The position numbers and the translations under genes were made by a program. The notes under the pieces were generated by a model. That model was given only the letters and a program-made list of their open reading frames with translations. It did no database searches and was not told the origin of the DNA. This document shows positions 45,198 to 54,786 of a DNA stretch of 64,000 nucleotides, piece after piece (position 1 is the first letter of the stretch; the number at the start of each line of letters is the position of its first letter). The DNA comes from Rhizobium herbae (lineage in GTDB: Bacteria > Pseudomonadota > Alphaproteobacteria > Rhizobiales > Rhizobiaceae), in NCBI RefSeq assembly GCF_019511375.1, contig NZ_JAEUAO010000002.1:744001-808000 (forward strand). Reading direction: 5' to 3'.

Positions 45198-45423
45198 GTC
45201 CACGCTCCCAAAAGTTACTCATAAAATTGTTTGATGAATATCATTAGAAACATTCGTTGGACTGATCAATAAGGATTTGCGAATCTGACCCTGCAAACGA
45301 CATCAATCACCGCTTCGGCGCGCATGTGGCGGCGCTGAACCATCATCAAGTTTCGACCCTCCCCCGCGCCGACCTCCCTGCGGCGGGACGGGTCGCTTCG
45401 TGCCTGAAAAAAGGAGCATTATC

Positions 45424-45717
45424 ATGCGCACGACCGATCACACTCTCGACCTAACCCTCACCGGGAAGCTGTCCGCGACGTCCCGCCAGACGGGGCTGAC
45501 GGGCGTGTTGAAATCGGTATGGCGCCTTCTGCGAAACCGAAAAGCGATCGGCAGCCTGAGCGACCTCGATGATCATCAGTTGCTCGATATGGGGCTCTGC
45601 CGGGAAGAAGTGCACGAGGCGCTGACCTCGTCGTTTTTCGACGAGCCCGGCCGTTACCTGACGCAGGCGTCGCGCAATCGGACGAACACGTTTTACAGGA
45701 ACGCGCGTCTCGATTGA
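45424..45717 (+). CDS. DUF1127-domain small protein
   Basis: 97 residues from ATG at 45424, with AAGGAG upstream. The DUF1127 core is LKSVWRLLRNRKAIGSLSDL followed by DDHQLLDMGLCREEVHEAL, rich in Leu, Arg and Asp. Small DUF1127 proteins in alphaproteobacteria are linked to RNA turnover, phosphate and stress responses. This one carries extra N- and C-terminal tails. Probably controlled by the divergent LysR protein. Confidence 0.88.
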   Translation: MRTTDHTLDLTLTGKLSATSRQTGLTGVLKSVWRLLRNRKAIGSLSDLDDHQLLDMGLCREEVHEALTSSFFDEPGRYLTQASRNRTNTFYRNARLD

Positions 45718-45799
45718 CGGATGCATTCGCGGCGGAATTCCTGAGTGACAGGTCAGGGCTTCCTCGGCAGTTGAAAGTTTTGTTGCGCGCCTCAGACGT

Positions 45800-45930
45800 T
45801 GAACGACGGTCCGCGCGACAGGAACGCGCAGCCGCCTCTGTGCGTTACCGTTCCCCGCAGGGTTAGAGCCAATTGCCCTGCTGCTTGCCCGGTGTGCGGT
45901 CCCCAAGGCCGGCACCGGGCTTTTTTGTTT
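45800..45930 (+). ncRNA. Candidate trans-acting small RNA
   Basis: Between convergent genes lies a structured stretch: a hairpin GGAACG/CGTTCC with inner CGCA/TGCG (45821-45854), an unpaired middle, and a strong terminator at 45887-45926. A TTGAAA at 45771-45776 could be part of a promoter. No open frame with a ribosome binding site fits. The layout is that of rhizobial trans-sRNAs of 100-130 nt; no family was matched by eye. Confidence 0.45.
45887..45926 (+). terminator. Strong rho-independent terminator
   Basis: GCCCGGTG (45887-45894) pairs with CACCGGGC (45913-45920), followed by TTTTTTGTTT. There is no coding gene closely upstream apart from DUF1127, 170 bp away, which supports an intergenic transcript. 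Confidence 0.8.
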
Positions 45931-45957
45931 GAGGTTCTGACGGCCAACACCGCTCGA

Positions 45958-46788
45958 TCAGGCGGAGGTGTTTTTCCGATATTGGTCGAACAGACTGTCG
46001 ATGCTCTTCTGATATTCCTTCTGCGCCTCGATGCCGCTGTCGAACATCGTATTGAACATCTCGGTAAAGGGCGCCGTCGGATCCTTGTCGGCCGGTTTCT
46101 TTTCCGGCTCCTTCGCCGCCGCACCACCGCCCATCATGTCCTGGAACGCCTTGATGAAGGGGTTCGCGGCGAACATGTCGGGCGCAGGCTGCTGCTTTTG
46201 TTCGGGCTTGGCCATGCCGAAGAAATTCTGCATGGCTTGCGTGAAGGGATTGTCGAAGGGATTGGGTGCCGGTTCCGGCTTCTTGGTAAAGCCGGATGCC
46301 TCCAGCCACGGTTTCATCATCGCTTCCATCGGCGTGCTGGCGAAGGGGTTCTGCGCGCCGCTCATCTGCCCGGAGGCTTGCTTGAACAGTCCGCCCATGA
46401 TCGCGCTCGCCATCACCGGCAACATCTGCTTGTAGATTTCCTGTCCGATGCCGGTCATTTGGGCCGCCTGCGCGGCGATCGCACGGGACATGTCCTTGGA
46501 GCCGAAAAGCTGATCGAGAATGCCGTTGCCGTCGGCCATGCCCTGCGGCGTGAAGGCCTTGCTCATGTCCTCGAAATACGGCGCATAGTTGCCGCTCGAC
46601 ATGGCGGCCAGCAAGGCACCGAAGTCATAGGGATTGGCGGTATTGCGCTTGAACGCGGTCGAGAAGGCCGGCATCAGCGCGGCGGTCGCCTTGGCCATCT
46701 GTTCCTGAGCAAGCCCAAATTGCCTGGCCATCACGTCAATGGCATTGCCGTTCTGCGCCTGCATCATCATGTCAAAAAGCGGAATCAT
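45958..46788 (-). CDS. DUF937-domain protein
   Basis: 276 residues from ATG at 46788 (GGACTGGAG upstream). The N-terminal MIPLFDMMMQAQNGNAIDVM and the central PVMASAIMGGLFKQASGQMS fit DUF937 proteins, which are Met/Ala-rich and distantly like YidB. The C-terminal half has repeated NPFxxxMxxFFG-type segments (NPFDNPFTQAMQNFFGM, NPFIKAFQDMMGG) with Pro/Lys-rich linkers, then a FNTMFDSGIEAQKEYQKSID helix reminiscent of phasin-like ends. Function unknown. Confidence 0.8.
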   Translation of the reverse strand: MIPLFDMMMQAQNGNAIDVMARQFGLAQEQMAKATAALMPAFSTAFKRNTANPYDFGALLAAMSSGNYAPYFEDMSKAFTPQGMADGNGILDQLFGSKDMSRAIAAQAAQMTGIGQEIYKQMLPVMASAIMGGLFKQASGQMSGAQNPFASTPMEAMMKPWLEASGFTKKPEPAPNPFDNPFTQAMQNFFGMAKPEQKQQPAPDMFAANPFIKAFQDMMGGGAAAKEPEKKPADKDPTAPFTEMFNTMFDSGIEAQKEYQKSIDSLFDQYRKNTSA

Positions 46789-46979
46789 CTCCAGTCCTCT
46801 CCTGCGGGCGAAACGACGCATGTCGTTGCACTATAATGGGAAAAAGCGGTGTGGGAACGTTTTTTATTAGTCGGGACAGACGCAGGGCCAATGCAGCACG
46901 CCGGGGCGAGGCAGTCGACACTCCCAAAGCGAGCAGTTGGTGCTATTGGTAGTCGCCATTTTGAAGATCGGACAAACAC

Positions 46980-47269
46980 ATGAAGCCGCCCATCATCGAG
47001 ATCATAGCGGAAAATCCCGCCCCGGCTATGGCTGGGCCTTTGTTAAATATCTGGCGATACCGGATGAGTATCGCGGCCAGGGGCTTGGCTCGCGCCTGAT
47101 CCAGGAAGCCGAGACTCTCGCTCGCGCGCGGGGGTATATCGGCGTCTGGCTGGATACGTTCGAGTTCCAGGCCAGGCCCTTCTACGAAAAGCTTGGTTAT
47201 CAGGTATTCGGCGAGCTCGAAGGCGGGCCGAATGCCATTCCCCGGTACTTCCTGAAGAAACGCTTCTAG
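46980..47269 (+). pseudogene. GNAT acetyltransferase with internal out-of-frame deletion
   Basis: An ATG at 46980 opens MKPPIIEIIAENPAPA in one frame. From about 47020 another frame reads YGWAFVKYLAIPDEYRGQGL, then GSRLIQEAETLARARGYIGV and FYEKLGYQVFGELEGGP, the acetyl-CoA-binding motif A and C-terminal part of a GNAT enzyme. The N-terminal half (roughly 50-60 residues) is missing and the joint is out of frame. The gene is therefore broken. Confidence 0.7.
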
Positions 47270-47273
47270 CGGC

Positions 47274-48647
47274 TCAATACTGGTACTCGGTGAAAACCGG
47301 GTCGACCGAGCGGTTCCAGCGGCCATTGTAAAGCGAAAGCAAATCCTCGGCGAGCGTAGCCTTCTTCGCCAACACCTCATCCAGCGGCGCAAGGAAAATG
47401 CTTTCATCGACCTCGTCGCCATTCAGCCGGTTGCGGTTCTTCAGGCCGAGGCGGGAAATCGACAGCACCTCGCGGGCGATGTCGAACAGCGGCGAGCCCC
47501 TGTGCGTCGCAGCCAGCGCCTTCGCCGGCACCGCCTCGCGCATGGCGATCGTATCTTCATAGGTCCAAGAGCGCGTCAGGTCCTCGGCTGCATCGAGCGC
47601 TGCATCGTCGTAAAGCAGGCCGACCCAGAAGGCCGGCAGCGCGCAGATGCGCCGCCACGGCCCGCCGTCGGCGCCGCGCATCTCGAGGAAGCGCTTCAGC
47701 CGCACGTCGGGGAAAAGCGTCGAGAGATGATTGGTCCAGTCGCCCATATTGGGCTGCCAGTCGGCGAGTTCACCCTTCAAGGCGCCGTTCATGAACTGGC
47801 GGAAGGTGACGTGCGTACAGTCGTGGTAGCGGCCGTCGCGCACGACGAAATACATCGGCACGTCGAGCGCCCATTTGACATAATCCTCGAACCCGAAATC
47901 GGCGTTGAATGCGGCAGGCAATACGCCGGCGCGCTGGTTGTCGGTGTCGCGCCAGATACTGCCGCGCCAGGAGAGCAGTCCGTTCGGCTTGCCGTCGGTG
48001 AAAGGCGAACTGGCAAACAGCGCCGTCGACAGCGGCTGCAGCTTCAGTGACACCTGCATCTTGCGGCGCATGTCCTCTTCGGAGGAGAAGTCGAGATTCA
48101 CCTGGATCGTGCAGGTGCGGTACATCATGTCCAGCCCCTGGGTGCCGACTTTCGGCATGTAGCGGCTCATGATGTCGTAGCGGGATTTTGGCATGCGCGG
48201 CGTTTCCGCGAACGTCCATTTCGGGGAACCGCCGATGCCGAGGAAACGGATACCGAGCGGCTCGGCGATCTCGCGCAGCACGGCCAAATGCTGGTTGGAT
48301 TCCTTGCAGGTCTGGTGCAGGTTTTCGAGCGGCGCGCCCGAAAGCTCGAACTGGCCGCCAGGCTCCAGCGAGATCGCGCCCTGGCCGGACTGTTCGGCAA
48401 GCCCGATGATGTTGCCGGCGTCGATGATCGGCTCCCAGCCGCTCTTTTTCGCCATTCCGTTCAGAAGCGCCGAGATGCTGGCCTCGCCGAAATAGGGCAC
48501 AGGGCTGTTGTCGGCCTTGAAGAATGCGAACTTCTCATGCTCGGTTCCGATGCGGAACCTGTCCTTCGGCTTGTTGCCCTGGGCGAGATATTCGGTCAGG
48601 TCTGCGATGGAACTGACCGGCGTCTGGTCGGTGGTATCTCTGGCCAT
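47274..48647 (-). CDS. gshA: Glutamate-cysteine ligase
   Basis: 457 residues of the GCS2/plant-like type usual in alphaproteobacteria. Typical segments: RFRIGTEHEKFAFF, GAISLEPGGQFELSGAPLEN, TCTIQVNLDFSSEEDM and a C-terminal YNGRWNRSVDPVFTEYQY. It joins glutamate and cysteine with ATP, the first step of glutathione synthesis, in the cytoplasm. rsmE lies upstream on the same strand (146 bp gap), an arrangement also familiar from rhizobial chromosomes. Confidence 0.95.
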   Translation of the reverse strand: MARDTTDQTPVSSIADLTEYLAQGNKPKDRFRIGTEHEKFAFFKADNSPVPYFGEASISALLNGMAKKSGWEPIIDAGNIIGLAEQSGQGAISLEPGGQFELSGAPLENLHQTCKESNQHLAVLREIAEPLGIRFLGIGGSPKWTFAETPRMPKSRYDIMSRYMPKVGTQGLDMMYRTCTIQVNLDFSSEEDMRRKMQVSLKLQPLSTALFASSPFTDGKPNGLLSWRGSIWRDTDNQRAGVLPAAFNADFGFEDYVKWALDVPMYFVVRDGRYHDCTHVTFRQFMNGALKGELADWQPNMGDWTNHLSTLFPDVRLKRFLEMRGADGGPWRRICALPAFWVGLLYDDAALDAAEDLTRSWTYEDTIAMREAVPAKALAATHRGSPLFDIAREVLSISRLGLKNRNRLNGDEVDESIFLAPLDEVLAKKATLAEDLLSLYNGRWNRSVDPVFTEYQY

Positions 48648-48793
48648 GGGCGTCTTCTTTTGAACAGGCGGAACCTGCCGGACGGCAGATATCAGGAGGG
48701 TGATTGAACCGGATTGAGGTGTGGTGCAAGCAAAATTGTTTCAAGGCTGGTTCAAATTTTCAACACCTTGCCGGCACCAAAAAGACACAGTCG

Positions 48794-49531
48794 CTACCGC
48801 CAGTCACCAATAGAGGCCTGGATAACGGCCATGGCCGCGACCGCCGCCGTATCGGCTCGAAGGATCCGCGGCCCGAGCGGGATCGCGGTGACGAAGTCGA
48901 GGCTGCGCAGCAAGGTGCGCTCCGCATCCGAAAAGCCGCCTTCCGGGCCGATCAGCAGAGCCAGCCTCGTCTCCTTTACGGACGCAAGGATCGGCAGCGG
49001 GTCTTGTCCGGCATCTCCCTCGTCGCAGAAGATGATGCGCCGTTCCTTTGGCCAGGCCTCCAGGACATCTTCCAGCTTGCGCGGCTCAAGCACCTGCGGA
49101 ATGCCGAGCACGCCGCATTGCTCGGCCGCTTCGATGACATTGGCCCGGACCCGGTCCATGCTGGTGATCTTGCCCTGGACGTGCTGCGTCATCACCGGCT
49201 GCAGCAACCCGGCGCCCATTTCGACGGCCTTCTGGACGAGATAATCGAGCCTGCCGACCTTTAGCGGCGCGAACAGGTAATGAAGGTCACAGGGAGCCGG
49301 CTGCGGCCGCGTCTGTTCGGTTGCGGTCAAGAGCAGGCGCTTCTTGCTTGGCAAGGAAAGCTCCGCCCGCCATTCGCCGTCGCGGCCGTTGAAGACGAGA
49401 ACGGCATCGCCTGCTTCAAAGCGCAATACGTTGACGAGGTAGTTGAACTGTTCCTTGCTGGCTTCGTAAACGGCGCCCATGGAGAGTGGCGCGTTGACGA
49501 AAAGCCGCTGCATGCGGAAATTGGCACGCAT
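48794..49531 (-). CDS. rsmE: 16S rRNA (uracil-1498-N3)-methyltransferase
   Basis: 245 residues from ATG at 49531 (AAGGATC upstream). An N-terminal PUA-like barrel ([20 protein letters not shown]) is followed by the SPOUT knot with [20 protein letters not shown] and [17 protein letters not shown]. It methylates U1498 in the decoding region of 16S rRNA. It follows pit with only 11 bp between pit stop and its start, so it may be co-transcribed. Confidence 0.95.
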   Translation of the reverse strand: MRANFRMQRLFVNAPLSMGAVYEASKEQFNYLVNVLRFEAGDAVLVFNGRDGEWRAELSLPSKKRLLLTATEQTRPQPAPCDLHYLFAPLKVGRLDYLVQKAVEMGAGLLQPVMTQHVQGKITSMDRVRANVIEAAEQCGVLGIPQVLEPRKLEDVLEAWPKERRIIFCDEGDAGQDPLPILASVKETRLALLIGPEGGFSDAERTLLRSLDFVTAIPLGPRILRADTAAVAAMAVIQASIGDWR

Positions 49532-49542
49532 TGTCAGATCCT

Positions 49543-51048
49543 TTAGATGAACAGCGCCGCGAGGATAGAGTAGACGACTGCTGAAAGCAGTGCCGAAAAC
49601 GGGACAGTGATGATCCATGCTGCAACGATCGTCATGAAATGCGATCGTCGCACCAGCCGGCGCCGGTGCAACTCCTCGGGGCTGTGCGCAACACGCCGTT
49701 CGAAGTCCATGTGCCCGGTCTTCTGGCGGACATATTCAAGGCGCCGCTTGGAGTTGCGGGTAAACCATTCGCGGAAGAAACCGATCCCGAACACAGCCCC
49801 GACCGCCGTATGGGTGGTCGACACCGGCAAGCCGAGCGAGGTTGCTAGAATGACGGTGATCGCCGTCGCGAGGGCAACGCAATAGGCGCGCATCGGATTG
49901 AGCTTGGTGATCTCCTCGCCGACGACGCGGATCAGTTTCGGCCCGAACAGAAGCAGGCCGCAGGAAATACCGAATGCGCCGATCAGCATGACCCAGAGCG
50001 GAACCTCAGCCGTTTTGTAGAGGGATGCGCCGTTGACGGTTGCCACGATCGCCGAAAGCGGGCCGACTGCATTGGAAACGTCGTTGGCGCCATGAGCGAA
50101 GGACAAAAGGGCTGCCGAAAGGATCAGCGGCATGCGGAACAGCTTGCGCAGCGACTGGTTGCGGTTGTCAAGCCCTTGAGCCTGACGGACGATCCATGGC
50201 CTGGCCGCCGCTATGGTGAGAATGAATACCGCCAAGCCGATCAGGATGCCGTTGACCAGGGAGACGTCGACGACTTTTTCCAGCCCGATTACCGCAAGAT
50301 AAGCGGCAAATGCACCGGTCATCGTGGCAATCAGGACGGGGGTCCAGAAGATCGCCGCATCGATCTTGTCTTCCCGGTAGATGATGAAGGTCTTGATGAA
50401 GGCAAGGAGCAGCGCCGCGATGCCGCCGCCGAGGATGGGAGAGACCATCCAGCTCGCCGTTATGCCCGCAAGCGATGCCCAGTGCACGGCGGAAAAGCCA
50501 GCCGCGGCGACACCCGCGCCGAGAATACTGCCGACGATCGAGTGGGTGGTGGAAATCGGTGCTCCGGACCAAGTGGCGATGTTGATCCACACGGCAGCCG
50601 ACATCAGTGCCGCCATCATCACCCAGACGAAGGGAGGGCCCGCCGGCATCTGGGCAGCGTCGACAATGCCGGCCTCGATGGTGGACACAACGCGGCCGCC
50701 GGCAAACACGGCTCCGGTCACTTCGAAGATGGCGGCGATCACAAGCGCTGCCGTCATGGTCATCGCCCGCGACCCGACCGCTGCGCCGACATTGTTGGTG
50801 ACGTCGTTGGCGCCGATATTCATCGCCATGTAGCCGGCGATCGCGGCTGCGGCAATGATGATCAGGTAGCCCGGCTGCTCGGACACATAGGCAGCGGCAA
50901 AAATCATGCTGACGATCAGGAAGAGAAGGCCAAGGCCAACGCCCGCCCAAGGCTTGAGGACATGCTGCGTGGCCTGTTCAGCCAGCGTTACCTTGTCCAG
51001 ATACTCGTCGAGCGTCGGTTTTTCGAGGCGCGGGCGCGGCTTTGCCAC
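49543..51048 (-). CDS. pit: Low-affinity inorganic phosphate transporter
   Basis: 501 residues from a GTG at 51048 (GGAGAACAGACG upstream). About 11 membrane segments and the duplicated PiT signature: [14 protein letters not shown] in the N-terminal half and [14 protein letters not shown] in the C-terminal half. It imports phosphate with protons across the inner membrane. A cytoplasmic N-terminal extension of about 35 residues is present. No pho-box is apparent. Confidence 0.95.
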   Translation of the reverse strand: MAKPRPRLEKPTLDEYLDKVTLAEQATQHVLKPWAGVGLGLLFLIVSMIFAAAYVSEQPGYLIIIAAAAIAGYMAMNIGANDVTNNVGAAVGSRAMTMTAALVIAAIFEVTGAVFAGGRVVSTIEAGIVDAAQMPAGPPFVWVMMAALMSAAVWINIATWSGAPISTTHSIVGSILGAGVAAAGFSAVHWASLAGITASWMVSPILGGGIAALLLAFIKTFIIYREDKIDAAIFWTPVLIATMTGAFAAYLAVIGLEKVVDVSLVNGILIGLAVFILTIAAARPWIVRQAQGLDNRNQSLRKLFRMPLILSAALLSFAHGANDVSNAVGPLSAIVATVNGASLYKTAEVPLWVMLIGAFGISCGLLLFGPKLIRVVGEEITKLNPMRAYCVALATAITVILATSLGLPVSTTHTAVGAVFGIGFFREWFTRNSKRRLEYVRQKTGHMDFERRVAHSPEELHRRRLVRRSHFMTIVAAWIITVPFSALLSAVVYSILAALFI

Positions 51049-51140
51049 CGTCTGTTCTCCGGTTCATGCCGCAGAGGCGCTGGAAGGCGCAGCGGGATCA
51101 GACTTAGCTCGCGTCAGGCTATCCATGTGATGTCTGGAGC

Positions 51141-51647
51141 TTATTGGGGCACCGCCTGCGGGAGCGGGTTCATGGTGGCAAGCAGACGCTTTTCAAAGCC
51201 CAGAATGATATCCTTGAGCATCGGCTCGGCGACGCGATTGGCGGCTTCTGAAAAGCTTACCCATTCCATCTTCCGGGCCCCCTTTTCGGGGAAATTCTTC
51301 TGCATGCTGAGGACAACCAGCGGGTAGACCTGCACCATGCATTCAACCTTCAGGCCGGAATCCATGGCTTTGTCGTATACATAAAAACCGATCCGCACTG
51401 GATCGGCGTCGCCTTTCACTCCAGCTTCTTCATAGGCCTCGCGTGCGGCGGCTTCATGACACATCTTGCCTTCCATGGGCCAACCCTTGGGGATGACCCA
51501 GCGACCCGTGTCACGGCTGGTAATGAGCAGCATTTCCGGCGCCGCGCTCTTCTTCTTGAACCGATAACATAGCGCTGCACATTGCATTCTCACCGGACGG
51601 CGGAACATCAGGCGTACATCTGCGGCTATGCGATTCAGAATGTTCAA
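51141..51647 (-). CDS. Nudix hydrolase
   Basis: 168 residues from a TTG at 51647 with AAGGGA upstream; an ATG at residue 14 is an alternative. The Nudix box is complete: GWPMEGKMCHEAAAREAYEE followed by AGV. Similar rhizobial proteins resemble diphosphoinositol-polyphosphate/ADP-sugar-type Nudix enzymes (CALCYRFKKK and RWVIPKGWP). Substrate unknown. It lies 92 bp upstream of pit on the same strand. Confidence 0.9.
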   Translation of the reverse strand: MNILNRIAADVRLMFRRPVRMQCAALCYRFKKKSAAPEMLLITSRDTGRWVIPKGWPMEGKMCHEAAAREAYEEAGVKGDADPVRIGFYVYDKAMDSGLKVECMVQVYPLVVLSMQKNFPEKGARKMEWVSFSEAANRVAEPMLKDIILGFEKRLLATMNPLPQAVPQ

Positions 51648-51888
51648 CGTCGGGGCATCCCTTCAAAAAAGAATCAATCAATCTGCAATATCGCTTGATT
51701 ATGCTCGCTTTATGCGGCCTGTAAACGAGCAGATTTTATGAAACACATATCGTATTCGCGCCGCCCCTTATGGAGCGGGGCGGAGGCGCGCAAGACGCGC
51801 AACTTAGTGAGATTGCGCGACCAAAATGTGCCGTTCGCGTCCTTTTAGGGCATGTTTGCGGCATTGGCGAGATGCCCACGGAAATTAT

Positions 51889-52731
51889 TTAGCGGTCGCT
51901 GTTATCAGGAAGGTGAACTGCAGGTGGCCTGGCCGGAGAAGCGCCGGTCTGGCCGCCCCGCTGTTGCAGCCGCAGCTGCGAAATGCGCGCCCATTCCCCC
52001 GTCCGTTCCGCCTCGCGGGTTGCCGTGATGATGAAATCGATATGGGCCTGTGCCGCCTCCCGCGCTGCCTGGGCATCACCCGCCATGATGGCCTCGTAGA
52101 TGGCTTCGTGCTGGGCGAGCAGTTTGTCACCTGCGCCGGGCGCCGCGAACAGCATCTCGCGGCTGAAGAAGATGCCGCCGCTCAAGAGCCGGTAGCAGGC
52201 CCTCAGCGTATGCAGCAGGATGATGTTGTGGGCCGCTTCGCCGATGGCGCTGTGCAGTTCGACATCGGTCTTGAGCCCGCCTTCGGCCGAAGCTGCGCGA
52301 TGGGCGGCGCGCATCTCTTCCATGATGCGTGTTAACATTTCCTTGTCGAAGCGGGTGGCACGCCGAGCCGCAAACGCGGCCGTCATGCCCTCCAGTTCGC
52401 GGCGATATTCGAGATAATCCTGCGTCGCCTTTTGGTGCCGGCCAATCAGTTCGATCACCGGCTTGGAAAAGATCTGGCCGATGACATCCGCCACGAAGGT
52501 GCCGCCGCCGTGATGGCTGATAAGCAGTCCGCGTGCCTCCAATTCCTTCAGCGCCTCGCGTAAAATGGGCCGGGACACGTCGAACCGGCGCGACAACTCC
52601 CTTTCGCTTGGCAGCCGCTCGTTGTCGCGCAACACGCCTTCGAGTATAAGGAGCTCGATCTGCTGGATGATTTCGGCGGATGTCCGGCTGTGAGGGATGC
52701 GGGCGTAGGCATCAATGGTATCGTCGGTCAC
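51889..52731 (-). CDS. GntR-family (FadR subfamily) regulator
   Basis: 280 residues from the GTG at 52731, which follows AAGGAG; the longer frame from 52779 lacks a binding site. The winged helix-turn-helix spans about 15-80 (LPSERELSRRFDVSRPILRE then ALKELEARGL). The all-helical FCD effector domain covers about 105-245. FCD regulators often sense small organic acids such as lactate, glycolate or gluconate. A perfect inverted repeat just upstream is a likely operator. The target is unknown; glcDEF lies 3 kb away. Confidence 0.9.
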   Translation of the reverse strand: MTDDTIDAYARIPHSRTSAEIIQQIELLILEGVLRDNERLPSERELSRRFDVSRPILREALKELEARGLLISHHGGGTFVADVIGQIFSKPVIELIGRHQKATQDYLEYRRELEGMTAAFAARRATRFDKEMLTRIMEEMRAAHRAASAEGGLKTDVELHSAIGEAAHNIILLHTLRACYRLLSGGIFFSREMLFAAPGAGDKLLAQHEAIYEAIMAGDAQAAREAAQAHIDFIITATREAERTGEWARISQLRLQQRGGQTGASPARPPAVHLPDNSDR

Positions 52732-52768
52732 GGCGGCTCTCCTTGGCGCCAATCTAGTCACCTGCGCC

Positions 52769-52795
52769 AAAGTGGTCAATTTCTCTAGCCACTTT
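52769..52795. promoter_or_regulatory. Inverted repeat upstream of the GntR gene
   Basis: AAAGTGG (52769-52775) and CCACTTT (52789-52795) flank a 13-bp AT-rich spacer, 38 bp before the chosen GTG. It includes TGGTC, a FadR-family half-site-like string. Probably an autoregulatory operator in the divergent region with DUF3422. Confidence 0.45.
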
Positions 52796-52906
52796 GTGAA
52801 AATGTTCTCGGGAACAAAGTTGCAGCTGCGTCAAAGCGTCCTTTCCTTTTTGCTCCACCTGTTGATAAGACGGTTCTGATTGACGCGTGAGAGGGGAAAA
52901 CGCCTC

Positions 52907-54184
52907 ATGGGCAAGGGCAGTTTTGCATTTCCGTCGGCACCGGCCCGCGCGCAGGCGCTGGGCGAGATCCATTCGCGTCCCTATGCGCTGGTGACATCGC
53001 CGCGCGTCATCTTCCAACTCGCCTTCATGACGGACGGCGGCTCGGCCGTCGATCACGCCGTCCTGTCCGAACTGTCGCGCGCCCGCGGCGTCTCGCCCCC
53101 GAGCCGCGAAGCCAACCATCACGCCATGTCCTGGGGCCAGGGTACACTGCGCTGGGAGCGGCATACCGAATTCTCGACCTATTTCTGGGACGGCGTCATT
53201 CCCGACCGTTTCGGCGGCGAGGTGATCACCCACCCGTTTGGCGATGGTTTTTCCCCACCCGGAAACCTGATTTCCGGCATCCGCCTCGAGATCCGGCCGG
53301 ACACGGAAGAAACCCGCGCAGCCATGAGCGCGTTTGACCCGACCAGTCTCTGTTACAGCGACGTCAAGAACGGCCAGGCCGTGGTGCTCACCGATTTCCG
53401 CCAGAACGGGGACGGCCTCACGCAGATCCTCGTCATCGACCGGGGCATGACGGAGGCGGGAACGGGTGCTCTGGTACAGCGACTGCTCGACATCGAGACT
53501 TACCGGACGCTCGCCATGCTCGGGCTGCCTCTGGCGCAATCGCTGTCGCCGGATATCCGCCGTATCGAAGACGGGCTGACCGGTGTCACCCAGAAGATGC
53601 GCGGCAGCGTCCGCGAAAAGGCCGATGAGATGCTTGCCGAGATCACGCTGCTCGCGGCAGAGCTGGAGGCGGGCGCTGCCCTCAGCCTCTACCGGTTCGG
53701 CGCCAGCCGCGCCTATTACGGCATCGTCCAGGAGCGTATCCGCTCCCTGACGGAAACCGGTGTGCCGGGTTACGAAACCCTCGGCACCTTTCTCGAACGG
53801 CGGCTGGCTCCGGCCATGCGCACCTGTCAGTCGGTCGAAGAACGCCAGGCCAACCTGTCGCGCAAGCTGACGCGTGCGACCGCTCTGCTCAGAAGCTGGG
53901 TCGATGTCGAACTGGAGCGTCAGAACAGTGCGCTTCTCAATTCGATGGACCGCCGTGCCAAGCTGCAGCTGCGCTTGCAGCAGACCGTCGAGGGCCTGTC
54001 GGTCGCCGCCATTTCCTATTATGTCGTCGGCCTGTTCGGCTATCTGGCAAAAGCTTTGGAAAGCGAGGGGCTGCCGGTGAAATCCAGCGTTCTCACAGGT
54101 CTCTTCGTACCCGTCGCCGTCATCTCCATGTGGCTCGTCGTCCGCTCGATCCGCAAACATCATGCAGAGGAGGATAAGGCGTAG
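52907..54184 (+). CDS. DUF3422-family membrane-anchored protein
   Basis: 425 residues from ATG at 52907. Family features: FPSAPARAQALGEIHSRPYA near the start, then SREANHHAMSWGQGTLRWER, and a central coiled-coil region. Two C-terminal membrane segments follow (AAISYYVVGLFGYLAKAL and GLFVPVAVISMWLVVRSI). Function unknown; related to CorA-like architecture by overall layout. Divergent from the GntR regulator. Confidence 0.88.
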   Translation: MGKGSFAFPSAPARAQALGEIHSRPYALVTSPRVIFQLAFMTDGGSAVDHAVLSELSRARGVSPPSREANHHAMSWGQGTLRWERHTEFSTYFWDGVIPDRFGGEVITHPFGDGFSPPGNLISGIRLEIRPDTEETRAAMSAFDPTSLCYSDVKNGQAVVLTDFRQNGDGLTQILVIDRGMTEAGTGALVQRLLDIETYRTLAMLGLPLAQSLSPDIRRIEDGLTGVTQKMRGSVREKADEMLAEITLLAAELEAGAALSLYRFGASRAYYGIVQERIRSLTETGVPGYETLGTFLERRLAPAMRTCQSVEERQANLSRKLTRATALLRSWVDVELERQNSALLNSMDRRAKLQLRLQQTVEGLSVAAISYYVVGLFGYLAKALESEGLPVKSSVLTGLFVPVAVISMWLVVRSIRKHHAEEDKA

Positions 54185-54188
54185 CTTC

Positions 54189-54527
54189 CTATCGGTTGGT
54201 AGCTGCGTCCTCGATCACGTCCGAAACCCATTCGTTGAGGCTCTTTTGCGCTGCCTTTGCTGCGAGCACCGCCGCTTCATGGGTCTCGGGCGCTAGGCGG
54301 ACGTTGAACCGGCCGGAAAACTGGCGATACGGCGATATACCTTTCTCGCGGCACATTTCTAAAAAGACCTTCAGCGAAATTGCACCTTCTTCACGCAGAG
54401 CGGAAATACTTTCCGCGTAAAAATCCGCGCCGCCGTTCAGCCCGAGAAATTCGCCGCGCAGCATGCCGATGTCGGGGTCCAGGGATACCACGGCCTTGTG
54501 GCCGTCGATTTCAATGATGTTGTTCAT
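54189..54527 (-). CDS. hicB: HicB-type antitoxin
   Basis: 112 residues from ATG at 54527 (MNNIIEIDGHKAVVSLDPDI). The HicB fold covers about 1-60 with GEFLGLNGGADFYAESI, and the C-terminal half contains a ribbon-helix-helix-like segment FNVRLAPETHEAAVLAAKAA. It overlaps the toxin gene by 17 nt, the normal hicAB order. It should neutralise HicA and bind the operator upstream of hicA. Confidence 0.88.
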   Translation of the reverse strand: MNNIIEIDGHKAVVSLDPDIGMLRGEFLGLNGGADFYAESISALREEGAISLKVFLEMCREKGISPYRQFSGRFNVRLAPETHEAAVLAAKAAQKSLNEWVSDVIEDAATNR

Positions 54528-54777
54528 GGGTGATGCCTTTACTTTCAAGCCATTTGCGGATGCTCGCCACCGCGCCCTTGTCTGTGTCGGGAGACGGATG
54601 CGGTCGATGAAACACGCGAACCTCACCAAAGAGAAACACCCCGACGCGCGAGCCTTCCTGTTCGCTGATCTCGGCACCGAGAGCGATGAACAGAGCCTCG
54701 ATGTCAGACCACCGGATGGAGCCGCTGATGGGACGCTCGAAAATCCGCCTGAGCGTCGTCAGGTGCCGCCTTTTCAT
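54511..54777 (-). CDS. hicA: HicA-type mRNA interferase toxin
   Basis: 88 residues. The small dsRNA-binding-like fold is recognisable by IRWSDIEALFIALGAEISEQ, GSRVGVFLFGEVRVFHRPHP and a C-terminal AVASIRKWLESKGI. The usual catalytic His of HicA is represented in FHRPHP. It would cleave mRNA when released from HicB. No clear ribosome binding site is visible, and the start lies 9 bp from a palindromic operator. Confidence 0.88.
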   Translation of the reverse strand: MKRRHLTTLRRIFERPISGSIRWSDIEALFIALGAEISEQEGSRVGVFLFGEVRVFHRPHPSPDTDKGAVASIRKWLESKGITHEQHH

Positions 54778-54786
54778 AGAGATTAA

